A stretch of DNA of 64,000 bases. Origin: CAZUDO01 sp964618895 (GTDB lineage: Bacteria > Desulfobacterota > Binatia > DP-6). Below, one piece after another: positions 1-8,505 of this stretch. The notes under the pieces are model-generated. The model worked only from the letters and a program-made list of their open reading frames with translations. It was not told the origin of the DNA and did no database searches. The position numbers and the translations under genes are program-made. The stretch spans positions 1-64,000 of the forward strand of contig CAZUDO010000054.1 in the NCBI GenBank assembly GCA_964618895.1, written 5' to 3'. Positions within the stretch are counted from its first letter, which is position 1; the number at the start of each line of letters is the position of its first letter.

Positions 1-279
1 GCACGTCAGGGCCTCGACCTGCGGGCCCGCCCGCGCCGTCGCCCTCCCCCTGACGTCCCACCCCCCGGGGCAGCAACGAGGCGTCGGCGCCCCCGATCCG
101 CATCAGCCCGGCGACCGATTTTTGCTCACGCTCTGAGCCGCCGCCATGAACCCGCCGCAGGCGACACCTCATGGCAAAGGGGGGCGCGTGTCCAGCCGTC
201 GATCGCGAGTCGCTCAGCCGCCGATATCGAGCGTAACAATGACGGTATTCGGTTAGCGCCTGCCGCCGCCTGAGGTGGA

Positions 280-600
280 TCAAGGCGGCGCGGGGCCGGG
301 GAGCCGGAGGTCCGCGACGAGCGGGTGCGGGCTGCACTGCAGGGCGACGAGCAGGGCCAGGGGATCGCGGCCTTGTTGCCACGCGGTACGGAGGACGCTC
401 GCCACGATCTGCTGCGTGACGGCGCCGGGCGCGGAGCGGTTGCCGCCACACACCTTGCGGGTGACGACGGCGGGGCGGATGGCCTGCTCGGCTTCCCAGT
501 TCGTCGCTTCGACGTCGGGGCGCGCGAAGCAGGTGAAGAGCGCCGACCGCTCGGTCCGCAGGTGCTGCAGGAGGCGGCGGTTGGGCTCCTTGTCGTTTTG
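280..600 (-). pseudogene. IS66-type transposase C-terminal remnant
   Basis: The reverse strand reads 106 codons and a stop that match the end of IS66-family transposases. Visible signatures are a DNRRLL-like region followed by LQHLRTERSALFT, then TNWEAEQAIRPAVVTRKVC, GGNRSAPGA and SVLRTAWQQGRDPL. In the family this stretch covers the last catalytic acidic residue (within NWEAE) and the C-terminal helix. No start codon or N-terminal two thirds can be found upstream in any frame, and no terminal inverted repeats were seen. It is therefore a decayed insertion-sequence fragment and is not expected to be active. Confidence 0.75.
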
Positions 601-900
601 CGCTTGTGGTCGCCATACCCTCGAATGGGGGCGTCGAGCAATGTGAAACGTTTGGGCTCGCGCGCTCGCGCCACCGGCTCGCTCAGGTCGTCGTGGAGCG
701 TCAGGATACCGCGAATCGCGCGAAGCCGGGGCGTCGTGTTAGCCGCCGGCACGGGCGGAACCGCGGCCAAGCGTATCGTCCCACGCTCTCTGGAGTGCTC
801 GGCCTCCCGCGCCCGGCGGCGCGCCGCTCCGTCCCCGACCCTCCTCGGCCACCCACACGGAACCCGGAGGAGCCGACAATTGTGCCTAGTCGGGACGGCG
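601..900. other. No recognisable gene (degenerate DNA)
   Basis: Open frames exist on both strands, as expected at this GC content, but none resembles a known protein or has a ribosome binding site. It is probably sequence once occupied by the 5' part of the transposase whose end lies at 280-600. I see no terminal repeats that would define the element. Confidence 0.4.
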
Positions 901-1482
901 TCAGGCCTGCCCCGCGCACGGTGACCGCGGCAGGGTGAGCTGGGTTCGTGTGGTTGACGCGGTGTCCGGGTTCAACACCTCCCCGCACCGCTCCAACCAC
1001 GCGAGCTGCGCCAGCATGTGCAGCATCTCCGCCTCCAGGCTGAGCCGCTGCACCGGCTCGCCGCGTCGCTCCGGGTCGGCCAGCAGCTCGACGATGCGCT
1101 GCAGGCGCGCGCGACAGAGCTGCTCCTGACTCGCCACGTGCGGCCGGAGGGCCGCGCGCTCCGCGGGGTCGCTGGCGAGTAGTCGCAGGAGCAGTTCGTC
1201 GCGCACGGGCCGGGGCTGCCCGGTGGGCCGCCGCATCCAGCGCTCGAGCGCGCGGATACCCTTCGGCGTGATCGCCACGACGCGGCGTGGCACAGGACGC
1301 GGGGGGGACGCGGCCCGCGTCCCGGCGATCAGACCCGACCGCTCCAGACACTGGAGCGTCTGGTAGACTTGGCCGATGTTGAGCAGCCACGCGCCGCCGG
1401 TGCGGTCGTCGAAGCGCTGCTTCAGGCGGTAGCCGTAGTCGGCCTGTTCGCGGAGGAGGGCGAGGATCGCATAGCGCAGCAT
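901..1482 (-). CDS. PadR-family transcriptional regulator
   Basis: This 193-residue protein opens with the PadR winged helix: MLRYAILALLREQADYGYRL, then the recognition part around GQVYQTLQCLERSGLI and a wing ending in ITPKGIRALERW. The second half is an alpha-helical dimerisation region, as in PadR subfamily 1 (Vir_act_alpha_C type). An open frame extends 44 codons further upstream, but the domain begins exactly at this ATG, so the shorter start was chosen. It stands alone, with an insertion-sequence remnant downstream and a two-component operon divergently upstream. The ligand and targets cannot be inferred; PadR proteins are commonly autoregulated and respond to small hydrophobic compounds. 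Confidence 0.85.
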   Translation of the reverse strand: MLRYAILALLREQADYGYRLKQRFDDRTGGAWLLNIGQVYQTLQCLERSGLIAGTRAASPPRPVPRRVVAITPKGIRALERWMRRPTGQPRPVRDELLLRLLASDPAERAALRPHVASQEQLCRARLQRIVELLADPERRGEPVQRLSLEAEMLHMLAQLAWLERCGEVLNPDTASTTRTQLTLPRSPCAGQA

Positions 1483-1881
1483 TGCAGGTCTCTGCAGCAA
1501 CCCGTGTGCCGTCCCGGGCGCGCGCACCGATCGCGGTGTGTCACGTGCGTCGGACCGGCTGTGTTTCCGGCCGTTCTGCCTTCCAGGTGCGGAATGGGAA
1601 CGGTCGTTCACCACGACGGGATCGCGCGCCCGCGTGTGAGCGTCACCTCACGATTGGTGATGTGTCGCGTGGCGTCGATCGGGGTCCGGCGCGATGTGCG
1701 CGCGGATTTCGCCGACGGTCGACGATGCGAGCGCGCGTGAGGGCGCGTCGGGAAAGGACCTCGGCACCCCGTGGAGCGCGCGCTCGGCGACGCGCATCGA
1801 TGTCACGCATGCAGTGCCGCGGCGCAGTCGGCGACGTGAGGAACCCCTCACGCCGAAATCCGTGATGCGCTAGCTTTCCAA
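1483..1881. other. Intergenic region between padR-like gene and two-component operon
   Basis: No convincing gene is seen here. The stretch is slightly less GC-rich than its surroundings and should hold the promoter of the reverse-strand PadR gene as well as the upstream part of the forward promoter at 1882-1910. I could not identify a clear PadR operator. Confidence 0.4.
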
Positions 1882-1910
1882 TTGACGGTGCGCCCGCCGT
1901 TGCCTAAGAA
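1882..1910 (+). promoter_or_regulatory. Putative sigma-70-type promoter of the receiver operon
   Basis: TTGACG (1882-1887) and TAAGAA (1905-1910) are separated by 17 bases, about 30 bases ahead of the GTG start at 1940. The -35 box is a near match to consensus and the -10 box is weak. A good ribosome binding site (GAGGAGGT, 1923-1930) lies between the promoter and the start. Confidence 0.4.
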
Positions 1911-1939
1911 GGAAGGCAATCCGAGGAGGTCGCTGCGAC

Positions 1940-2380
1940 GTGTGCGCTGCCCCGGTTCCCGTGCTGGTCGTCGACGATAACCCGGGGTTTCTGCGCGCCA
2001 CCCAGGCCGTTCTCGATGGCGGGGTACCTCGCTTCGCCGTCTATGCCGTCCAGACGGGGACCGCCGCGCTGACCTTTCTCGAGCGCCGGCCGCCGTTCGC
2101 CGCCGCCCCGCGCCCGGCCTTCATCGTACTCGACTTCCATCTTCCCGACCTGAACGCGCCGGTGGTGCTCGAGCGCATCGGTGCGCGCCGGGAGTTGCAC
2201 GACATTCCCGTCCTGGTGCTCAGCCAGGCCGATTGGGACGAGGACGAAGCCGCGGTGCACGCGGCCGGTGCCGCCCGCTTCTGCGTCAAACCGTCCCGCG
2301 TGCAGCTGCTGCGGGACCTGCTGGTCACCTTCTGGAGGGAGCATGTCGAAACCGCCGTGCGTGCTGCTGATCGAGGATAA
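1940..2380 (+). CDS. Stand-alone response-regulator receiver protein
   Basis: This is a single REC domain of 146 residues and no output domain. The acidic pocket is VVDDN (Asp12, Asp13), the phospho-acceptor is Asp65 in VLDFHLP, and the lysine is in the CVKPS segment near residue 118. The start is GTG with GAGGAGGT nine bases upstream. The 3' end overlaps the start of the next gene by 38 bases, so the two are translationally coupled. It is the first gene of a receiver, NtrC-type regulator and histidine kinase operon and probably works as a CheY/Spo0F-like phosphate carrier or sink for the kinase encoded two genes on. That role is inferred from position. Confidence 0.85.
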   Translation: MCAAPVPVLVVDDNPGFLRATQAVLDGGVPRFAVYAVQTGTAALTFLERRPPFAAAPRPAFIVLDFHLPDLNAPVVLERIGARRELHDIPVLVLSQADWDEDEAAVHAAGAARFCVKPSRVQLLRDLLVTFWREHVETAVRAADRG

Positions 2381-3776
2381 CCCCCACACGGCGCGGCTGC
2401 TCGGCGACGCGCTGCGTGCCGCCAGCGAAGCGTTCGAGGTGGCCGCGGTGTCGTCCGCCCACGCCGGGCTCGCACACCTCGCGGCGCACGGGGCCGACGT
2501 GGTCCTGCTCGACTACCGGCTGCCGGACGGCGACGGGCTCGAGTGCCTGCGCCGCCTGCGGCACCGCTACCCGCAGCTGCCCGTCATCCTGGTCACCGGC
2601 GAGGGCTCGGAAGAGGTCGCGGTCGAGGCCATGAAGCTCGGGGCCACCGACTACCTGGTCAAGCACGGGCGCTACCTGGTGACCGTGCCGGTCAAGGTGC
2701 GCGAGGCGCTCGGGCGGAGTGCGCTTGCTCGGGCGGCGGCGTACTATCGCCGCGCGCTCCATTCCGAGCGCCGCCAGGTGATGCGTCTCCGCCACGAGCT
2801 CCGCGAGGCGTATCGTCTGGAGGGCATCGTCGGCGACAGCGAGGGCATCGAACAGGCGCTCGGGCTCGCCGAGCGCGCCGCGCACAGCCGGGCCACCGTG
2901 CTCCTCGCCGGCGAGACCGGTACCGGCAAGGAGCTGTTCGCGCGTGCCATCCACTATCGCGGGCGGCGCGCCGGGGGGCCGTTCCTGGCCTGCAACTGCG
3001 CGGCGGTTCCCGAACCCCTGCTGGAGAGCGAGCTGTTCGGGCACGTGCGCGGTGCGTTCACGGGCGCCGACCGGGCGCACCGCGGCCTGTTCGAAGAGGC
3101 GCACGGCGGCACGCTCTTCCTGGACGAGGTGAGCGAGACCAGCCTCACGCTGCAGGCCAAGCTCCTGCGCGTGCTGCAGGAGCGCGAGATCCGCCCCGTC
3201 GGGTCGGCGGTCAGCCGGCCCGTCGACGTGCGCGTGGTGGCGGCGGCCAACCGCGATCTGCGCACCGCCGTGCTCGAGGGCCGCTTCCGCGAGGACCTCT
3301 ACTATCGCCTGAACGTCTTCCCCATCACCTTGCCACCGCTGCGCGAGCGGCGCAGTGACATCGCGCTGCTGGCCATCCACTTCCTTGACCGGCTGTGCCA
3401 GGAAGAAGGCAAGCGGCTGGCGGGTTTCAGTGCCCCCGCGCTCCAGCTCCTCGAGCGCTACCCCTGGCCCGGCAACGTGCGCGAGCTGCACAACGAGGTC
3501 CACCGCATCGTGGTCTTCGCCGAGCCTGGCGAGCGCGTGACGGAAGCCCTGCTGTCCCCGCCCATCCTCGAGCACGCGGCGCTGGGCGACGGGACGGGCG
3601 GCCAGCCGCTGCACGACACCGTGCGCAACGTCGAGGTGGCGCTCATCGATACGCGCCTGCGCGAGCACGGGTACCACCGCGGGGCGACGGCGCGCAGCCT
3701 GGGCGTATCGCGGGAGTCGCTGTGGGCGAAGATGCGCCAGCTCGGGCTCCAGCCGCCGCGTCGAGGCCCATCATGA
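2343..3776 (+). CDS. Sigma-54-dependent NtrC-family response regulator
   Basis: The 477-residue protein has three domains. A receiver (1-125) carries Asp57 in LLDYRLP. An AAA+ activator domain (about 160-400) has Walker A GETGTGKE near 190, the sigma-54-contacting GAFTGA loop at 237-242 and Walker B TLFLDE near 258-262. A C-terminal Fis-type helix-turn-helix contains GATARSLGVSRESLWAKM. The ATG at 2343, preceded by TGGAGGGA, is inside the previous gene; longer frames would extend through it and were rejected. Phosphorylation by the following kinase should license sigma-54 promoter opening. Its targets are unknown. It is distinct from the flagellar activator at 35.8 kb. Confidence 0.92.
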   Translation: MSKPPCVLLIEDNPHTARLLGDALRAASEAFEVAAVSSAHAGLAHLAAHGADVVLLDYRLPDGDGLECLRRLRHRYPQLPVILVTGEGSEEVAVEAMKLGATDYLVKHGRYLVTVPVKVREALGRSALARAAAYYRRALHSERRQVMRLRHELREAYRLEGIVGDSEGIEQALGLAERAAHSRATVLLAGETGTGKELFARAIHYRGRRAGGPFLACNCAAVPEPLLESELFGHVRGAFTGADRAHRGLFEEAHGGTLFLDEVSETSLTLQAKLLRVLQEREIRPVGSAVSRPVDVRVVAAANRDLRTAVLEGRFREDLYYRLNVFPITLPPLRERRSDIALLAIHFLDRLCQEEGKRLAGFSAPALQLLERYPWPGNVRELHNEVHRIVVFAEPGERVTEALLSPPILEHAALGDGTGGQPLHDTVRNVEVALIDTRLREHGYHRGATARSLGVSRESLWAKMRQLGLQPPRRGPS

Positions 3777-5194
3777 GCGCTTCCGGTCCCGCGGCACGAC
3801 GCGAGGCCGACGAGTTTCGCGCCAGCTTCGCCGAGATGACGACGGTCGTGTACTGGACCGTCGCCACCATCCTCGGCGCGGTGGTCCTGCTCTGGGTGGC
3901 GGGGTGGCTCGCCATGCCGATCCGGGAGGTGGCGGTCCTGGCGATCCTGTTGATCGCGCATGCGCTCCTGGTGCGGCGCGTGGCGCGGACGACCCCCCGC
4001 CCGCAGGCGTTGTTCGTGTGGCTGCATGTGGTCGACATCCTCGCCATCGGCATCTTCGCGTACTTGTTTGGGCCGATCGGCTACCTGCTGGGGCAGCTCT
4101 GGTGCATGCTGGCCGTGGCCAACGCGGCCTATGCGGGCGCATGGTGCTTCGGGCTCGCCAACCTCGGGGCGGGCACGCTCGCCCTCATGCAGCTCGGTAT
4201 CGCCGTCGGCGTGCTGCCCCGGTACCTGCCACCGGGCGCGGAGGGCATGCCGCTGCTGCTCTCCCCGGCGGCGGTGATCAGCTTCGGGGTCATGTCCTGG
4301 GTGGTCCTCAACCTGCTGGCGGTGCACGTCACCCGGCTAACCCGGCTCCTGGCGCAGAACCGGGGGCGATTGGCGGCCGCCAACGCCGAGCTGGAGGACT
4401 ACCGCGAGCACCTGGAGGACGTCGTCCGCCAGCGCACGCGCGAGCTCGAGATCGCCAATGCCTCGCTGGACGAAAAGGCGAGCGCGCTTGCCGAGCGCAC
4501 GAAACGGCTGCGCACCTTCGTCTACTCCGTGACCCACGATCTCAGGAACCCGGTGAGCGCCATCCTGCTGATCGCGGACCTGCTCGTCGAGCGGCTCGGC
4601 CCGCGGGTGGACCTCGAAAGCCGGGCCGACCTCGACCGGATCATCCGCCTCGCCTCCAGCACCGAAGACATGATTCGCGACCTGCTCGGCCTGTTCAAGA
4701 TCACGTCCGAGCCCGAAACCCCCGCCCGGGTCGACCTGACCCGGCTCGCGGCCCGGGCGCTCGACAGTCTCGGCCCGCAGGTGGCGGCCAAGGGAGCGCG
4801 CATCCAGATCGACCAGTTGCCGGAGGTCTGGGGGCAGGAGACCAAGCTCGCCCATGTGCTGGCGAACCTGCTCAGCAACGCCGTCAAGTACGTGCCGGCC
4901 GGCCACGGCCACGTGCGCGTGTCGGGCGGGCGCGAGAACGGACACGTGGTCCTCGCGGTGCAGGACAACGGCATCGGCATCCCCGCCGCCTATCACGAGG
5001 GCATCTTCAATCTCTTCGGGCGCGTGCCCGCGGACGAGCAGCAGGTCGACGGGCAGGAGGTGGCGGGCACGGGCGTCGGCCTCGCGATCGTGAAGGGGAT
5101 CGTCGGCGCCCATGGGGGCTCGGTGACGGTCGAGTCGGCGCCCGGGGCCGGCAGCCGGTTCACGGTCGTGCTGCCGGCCGGCACGTCGCACTGA
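3773..5194 (+). CDS. Membrane-bound sensor histidine kinase
   Basis: This 473-residue kinase begins with a hydrophobic half (about residues 25-205) of roughly six membrane segments without an obvious periplasmic sensor domain. A coiled coil (about 210-245) follows, then a HisKA domain with His255 in VTHDLRNP. The HATPase domain has the N box LLSNAVKY, G1 DNGIGIP and G2 GTGVGLAI. The ATG overlaps the stop of the NtrC-type gene (ATGA), indicating coupling. It should sense a membrane-associated or intramembrane signal and phosphorylate the two receivers encoded just upstream. The ligand is not predictable. Confidence 0.9.
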   Translation: MSASGPAARREADEFRASFAEMTTVVYWTVATILGAVVLLWVAGWLAMPIREVAVLAILLIAHALLVRRVARTTPRPQALFVWLHVVDILAIGIFAYLFGPIGYLLGQLWCMLAVANAAYAGAWCFGLANLGAGTLALMQLGIAVGVLPRYLPPGAEGMPLLLSPAAVISFGVMSWVVLNLLAVHVTRLTRLLAQNRGRLAAANAELEDYREHLEDVVRQRTRELEIANASLDEKASALAERTKRLRTFVYSVTHDLRNPVSAILLIADLLVERLGPRVDLESRADLDRIIRLASSTEDMIRDLLGLFKITSEPETPARVDLTRLAARALDSLGPQVAAKGARIQIDQLPEVWGQETKLAHVLANLLSNAVKYVPAGHGHVRVSGGRENGHVVLAVQDNGIGIPAAYHEGIFNLFGRVPADEQQVDGQEVAGTGVGLAIVKGIVGAHGGSVTVESAPGAGSRFTVVLPAGTSH

Positions 5195-5265
5195 CTCTGG
5201 CGCGTATCGGGTGCGCCGCGGGCTGGTCGGTACGGTCGGTGTGCGCTAGGAAGGCGCCCGCGCCG

Positions 5266-6255
5266 ATGTCCGCGTCCCCCCTCCTGCGCGTCCTGCCGAC
5301 GGATACCGAGTACCAGCGGCTCGCCCGCGCCGAGGCCGCGTACTGGAACCAACCGCCGATCGGCTCTCTGGAATCGCTCGAGCAGTCGCAGAGCGACGGC
5401 CCGGTCGACCGCTACCAGAACGCGCGTTTCACCGGCCGGCCCGGCGTGCCGTGGCAGGACCTCATCCCGCGCTACGGCGTCTTCCGGCGCGGCATCGTGC
5501 TCGGGACCAGCGCGATCGCGATCGAAGGACGTATCCTCGAGACCAACCCGACGCTCCATCTCACCTTCCTCGACATCAGCGAAGGCGCGGTCACGCGCCG
5601 GCGGGAGCTGCTGGGGCCGCGCTATCCCGGACGGGTCGCGACCATGACCGCCGACCTGAACTTCGTCGAGTTCGAATCCGGGGCGTACGACCTGATCGTG
5701 TCGTCGGCGTCCCTGCACCATGTCACCAACGTCGAGCACATGGCCGCGCAGATCGATCGCGCCCTCACGGCGGACGGGCACTTCTTCCTGCAGGACTACG
5801 TCGGCGAGCCGCGGTTCCAGTTCTGTGCTGCGAAACAGCGCATCTTCCAGTTCCTGCACGACCGCGAGCTGGTGAAGGGGGGACGGCGTCCCGGGCTCAC
5901 CTGGATGGACACGAGCGATCTGAGTCCGTTCTGCGGCGTGCGTTCGGACGAGCTGCTCGGCCTGCTCGGCGCGACCCTGCAGCCGGTGGACGTGCGGACG
6001 GCGGGCGCGCTGACCACGGCCCTGATGCGCGCCCGGCCCCTCCACAACGAAGTCCTCGGCCCGCCCGGCCCCATCCGCCGGGTGGTGCAGGCCGTGGACA
6101 CACGCCTGCGGGCGCTGCGCGGGCGGCCGCCGCGGGCGCGGATCGCCCTGCCGGCGCAGTTCATGCGGGACCTGATGGAGCTGGGAGATCTGCTGAGCGA
6201 CGCCGGGGTGATCCCACCCGGGAACGCCTTTGCGATCTACCGCAAGCGCCGCTGA
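5266..6255 (+). CDS. SAM-dependent methyltransferase (class I, Methyltransf_11-like)
   Basis: The protein has 329 residues. A Rossmann-like segment begins near residue 80: RRGIVLGTSAIAIEG, the acidic strand-2 motif TFLDISEGA, and the post-II region DLIVSSASLHHVTNVEHM, typical of small-molecule methyltransferases. The start has AGGAAGG about nine bases upstream. It follows the kinase by 71 bases on the same strand and may be co-transcribed, but nothing shows its substrate. The N-terminal 75 residues and the C-terminal third (a predicted helical cap) are not assignable. A polyketide, glycan or quinone substrate cannot be distinguished from sequence. Confidence 0.75.
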   Translation: MSASPLLRVLPTDTEYQRLARAEAAYWNQPPIGSLESLEQSQSDGPVDRYQNARFTGRPGVPWQDLIPRYGVFRRGIVLGTSAIAIEGRILETNPTLHLTFLDISEGAVTRRRELLGPRYPGRVATMTADLNFVEFESGAYDLIVSSASLHHVTNVEHMAAQIDRALTADGHFFLQDYVGEPRFQFCAAKQRIFQFLHDRELVKGGRRPGLTWMDTSDLSPFCGVRSDELLGLLGATLQPVDVRTAGALTTALMRARPLHNEVLGPPGPIRRVVQAVDTRLRALRGRPPRARIALPAQFMRDLMELGDLLSDAGVIPPGNAFAIYRKRR

Positions 6256-6264
6256 CGGTGGCGG

Positions 6265-6639
6265 TCAGGGGTCGCGGCTGACCGGGAAGCCGGCCTCCGT
6301 CCACGCCCGCCAGCCCCCGGCCATCGACGCGACACGGGTGTACCCCATCTGTCCGAGCGCGTCCGCTGCCAGGGCCGAGCGGAAGCCCCCGCCGCAGTAG
6401 AGGACGATGTCGGCGCCGGGGTCGGGCAAGGCGGCCTCCACGTCGCGCTCGAGGATGCCCTTGCACAGGTGGCGCGTCTGCGGCAGGTGGCCGCCCGCCC
6501 ATTCCTCGTGCTCGCGCACGTCGACCAGGTGGAAGCGGTCGCCGCGCGCCAGCGCGTCGCGCACGTCGGTGATGGACACCTCGCGGATGCGGGCCCGCGC
6601 GGCGTCGACCAGGCGCAGGAACCCGGGGGCGTGCTTCAT
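6265..6639 (-). CDS. Single-domain rhodanese-like protein
   Basis: This 124-residue protein is a complete rhodanese fold: LVDVREHEEWAGGHLP (the family's DVRxxxExxxGHxPGA signature) and an active-site loop YCGGGFRSA with the persulfide cysteine at Cys82, followed by GYTRVASMAGGWRAW. It should carry sulfane sulfur on Cys82 in the cytoplasm, for example as a thiosulfate or persulfide transferase. It is the last gene of the reverse-strand Mla and zinc-ribbon block, four bases from its neighbour, but its relation to lipid transport is not evident. The acceptor is unknown. Confidence 0.88.
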   Translation of the reverse strand: MKHAPGFLRLVDAARARIREVSITDVRDALARGDRFHLVDVREHEEWAGGHLPQTRHLCKGILERDVEAALPDPGADIVLYCGGGFRSALAADALGQMGYTRVASMAGGWRAWTEAGFPVSRDP

Positions 6640-6643
6640 GGCG

Positions 6644-7486
6644 TCATCCTTCCTGAGCGCGCCGGCGGGGCGGGGCCTGCACGGCGACCACCTCGACGGC
6701 GAACTCGCGCAGGTCGGGCGCGGGCTCGGTGAACACGATGAGACAGCTCACCTGCTCTCCCGGTCCGAGGGTCCACTCACGCGGCGGCTCGATGGTCTGC
6801 AGGAGGGCGATCTCGCGCAGCGACAGGTCCTGGACGTCCCGGTTCGCGGCGCCGCAGAACACCACCTGGCGGTCGTCCTTGGTGCCCACGATGCGCCCGG
6901 CCACCTGGATACCGCGTACCGGCATGCGCGCATTGTTGATCGCCGTGGCGGCGATGGTGAACACCAGCCGGTCGCCCTTTACCCGCCGATACGCGCCATG
7001 CACGTCGGTCAGCTGCACGTTGCCGGGGCTGACGCGGGTGTCGGCCAGGCCGGGGCCGAGGAACGGCACCCCGCCGACTGCGTGGCGTACGCTCTCGGGA
7101 TGGGTGTAGAGGTAGATCGAGAGCACGGCATAGCCGAGCGTGATGCCGAGGAGCGCGCGCAGGGCGAACCGGGCCGGGGGGGCGCCGTCGAACGCCGGTT
7201 CTGGCGGGGACGCACGCCGTGCGGCCGGGGTGGAGCGGTCGTCCATGTCGTCGGCGTCCTCGGTGTTCTCGTCGTCGCCCAGAGTGAAGGCCGGCTCGTC
7301 GCGCGGCCGGTCCGGCGCCTCGTCCACGAAGGCGTCGTCCTCCTCCGCGCCGCCGAGCGTCGGCTCGTCACGTGTGACCTCGAACACGTGCCGGCAGCGG
7401 GCACAGCGGAAGGTGGTGTCTGCCGAGGGGCGCGAGCGCCCGCGGTGGCGGTAGGCGGTGCCGCAGCGCGGGCAGCGGACCGTCAT
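6644..7486 (-). CDS. Zinc-ribbon membrane protein (MJ0042 / DUF3426 type)
   Basis: The 280-residue protein starts with an MJ0042 zinc ribbon of two CxxC pairs (CPRCGTAYR and FRCARCRHVFEV). A long acidic, disordered linker (about 40-100) and one membrane helix (LLGITLGYAVLSIYLY, about 110-125) follow, then an extracytoplasmic beta-rich domain. This architecture (zinc ribbon, helix, DUF3426) is common in proteobacteria and myxobacteria, where the protein may couple cytoplasmic signals to envelope processes. Its start overlaps the end of the MlaD-like gene, so it belongs to that operon. Function is unknown. Confidence 0.8.
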   Translation of the reverse strand: MTVRCPRCGTAYRHRGRSRPSADTTFRCARCRHVFEVTRDEPTLGGAEEDDAFVDEAPDRPRDEPAFTLGDDENTEDADDMDDRSTPAARRASPPEPAFDGAPPARFALRALLGITLGYAVLSIYLYTHPESVRHAVGGVPFLGPGLADTRVSPGNVQLTDVHGAYRRVKGDRLVFTIAATAINNARMPVRGIQVAGRIVGTKDDRQVVFCGAANRDVQDLSLREIALLQTIEPPREWTLGPGEQVSCLIVFTEPAPDLREFAVEVVAVQAPPRRRAQEG

Positions 7487-8505
7487 GGCGCCTCCGTCGG
7501 GGCGGGCGGCGCCGGCGCGTCGCCGCTGCCGCCGCCGAACAGCCGCAGGAGCCAGCTACGGCGCGCCTGCCCGACGAGCCCCTGGGCGTCCTCGTAGAGC
7601 GCCGGGTCGTTGACGAGCTTGCCGAGCGTACCGTCGCCCTTGTTCAGCTTCTCCATCACCTGCGCCAGCTCGGCGAGGGTCCGGTCGAGGTTCTCGAGCA
7701 CGCGCCGGGCGTAGGCCTCGTCGTCCACCAGGCGGTTGGCGATCCCCCGGCGCTGGTTCAGCCGGGCCGTGAACTCGTCGAGCGATTTCGCCGTGCGTGT
7801 CAGGCCGCCCACCAGCGCCTCGCTCTCCTTGGTGTTCTGGGTGAGGCGGCCGAGGAGCCCTTCGCCGCGACGCACGCGCTGCAGGACCTCGTCGAGCGCG
7901 TTGGAGGTCTCCTGCACATGCGCCATGGTGGCCTGGAAGTCGCGCAGGGTCGCCTCGCCCAGCTCGCGATTGCGGAGCATAGCCCCCAGCAGCCCCTCGC
8001 CGTGATCGATCGCCTGCAGCACGGTCTTCAAGGAGGCGGTCACCTCGACGACGTTGGTCACGATGTCGCCACTCTGGCCGAGGACGGCCTCGTAGTCGAC
8101 CGGGTCGATCGAGTTGATGATGCCGCCGAGCGGGAGGGGCGGGGCCTCGGCCGAGCCGGCCGACAGCTCGATGTACCGGTCGCCCAGGAGCCCGAGCGTG
8201 CGGATGGTGGCGACGGTGTTCTCGCGGACGCGGGTGGCGACGTCGCCGGCGACCTTGATGCGTACCTCGATGTAGGACACCGCCGGGTCGGCCGGAAAGC
8301 GCATCTCGGTGACCGATCCGACGGGCACGCCGGTGAGACTCACCCCGGCGCCGACGATCAACCCGCCGGCGCGCGCGAAGTGGATCTCGTACTCGTTCTT
8401 CCGTTCCCACACGTGATCGCGTTGCCCGAGCGAGAAGATGGTTGCCATGAAGACGACCAGCGCCGCGAGTACGAGCAGTCCCACCCGGAGATGTTGCGAT
8501 CCCAT
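7483..8505 (-). CDS. mlaD: MlaD-family (MCE) lipid-transport protein
   Basis: This 340-residue protein begins with a membrane anchor (VGLLVLAALVVFMATIF) followed by the MCE domain (about 40-120), with the typical GGLIVGAGVSLTGVPVGSV and LLGDRYIEL motifs. It is longer than the roughly 180-residue E. coli MlaD. The C-terminal 200 residues are helical, with repeated heptads like those of MCE proteins that build a needle-like tunnel. It is probably the substrate-binding hexamer of an inner-membrane lipid ABC transporter that moves phospholipid between the membranes. The ATG overlaps the stop of the ATPase gene (ATGA). Confidence 0.9.
   Translation of the reverse strand: MGSQHLRVGLLVLAALVVFMATIFSLGQRDHVWERKNEYEIHFARAGGLIVGAGVSLTGVPVGSVTEMRFPADPAVSYIEVRIKVAGDVATRVRENTVATIRTLGLLGDRYIELSAGSAEAPPLPLGGIINSIDPVDYEAVLGQSGDIVTNVVEVTASLKTVLQAIDHGEGLLGAMLRNRELGEATLRDFQATMAHVQETSNALDEVLQRVRRGEGLLGRLTQNTKESEALVGGLTRTAKSLDEFTARLNQRRGIANRLVDDEAYARRVLENLDRTLAELAQVMEKLNKGDGTLGKLVNDPALYEDAQGLVGQARRSWLLRLFGGGSGDAPAPPAPTEAP

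Noticed and set aside
1..60. 9-bp inverted repeat (3-11 / 48-56) at the window edge
   Set aside because: It is short with a long spacer, has no T tract and no adjacent gene end, so it cannot be told from chance.
1369..1865. Forward open frames antisense to the PadR gene and in the following gap
   Set aside because: No ribosome site or recognisable motif; they mirror the reverse-strand gene.
2325..3677. Long reverse-strand frame opposite the NtrC-type regulator
   Set aside because: It is antisense to a protein with every AAA+ motif intact.
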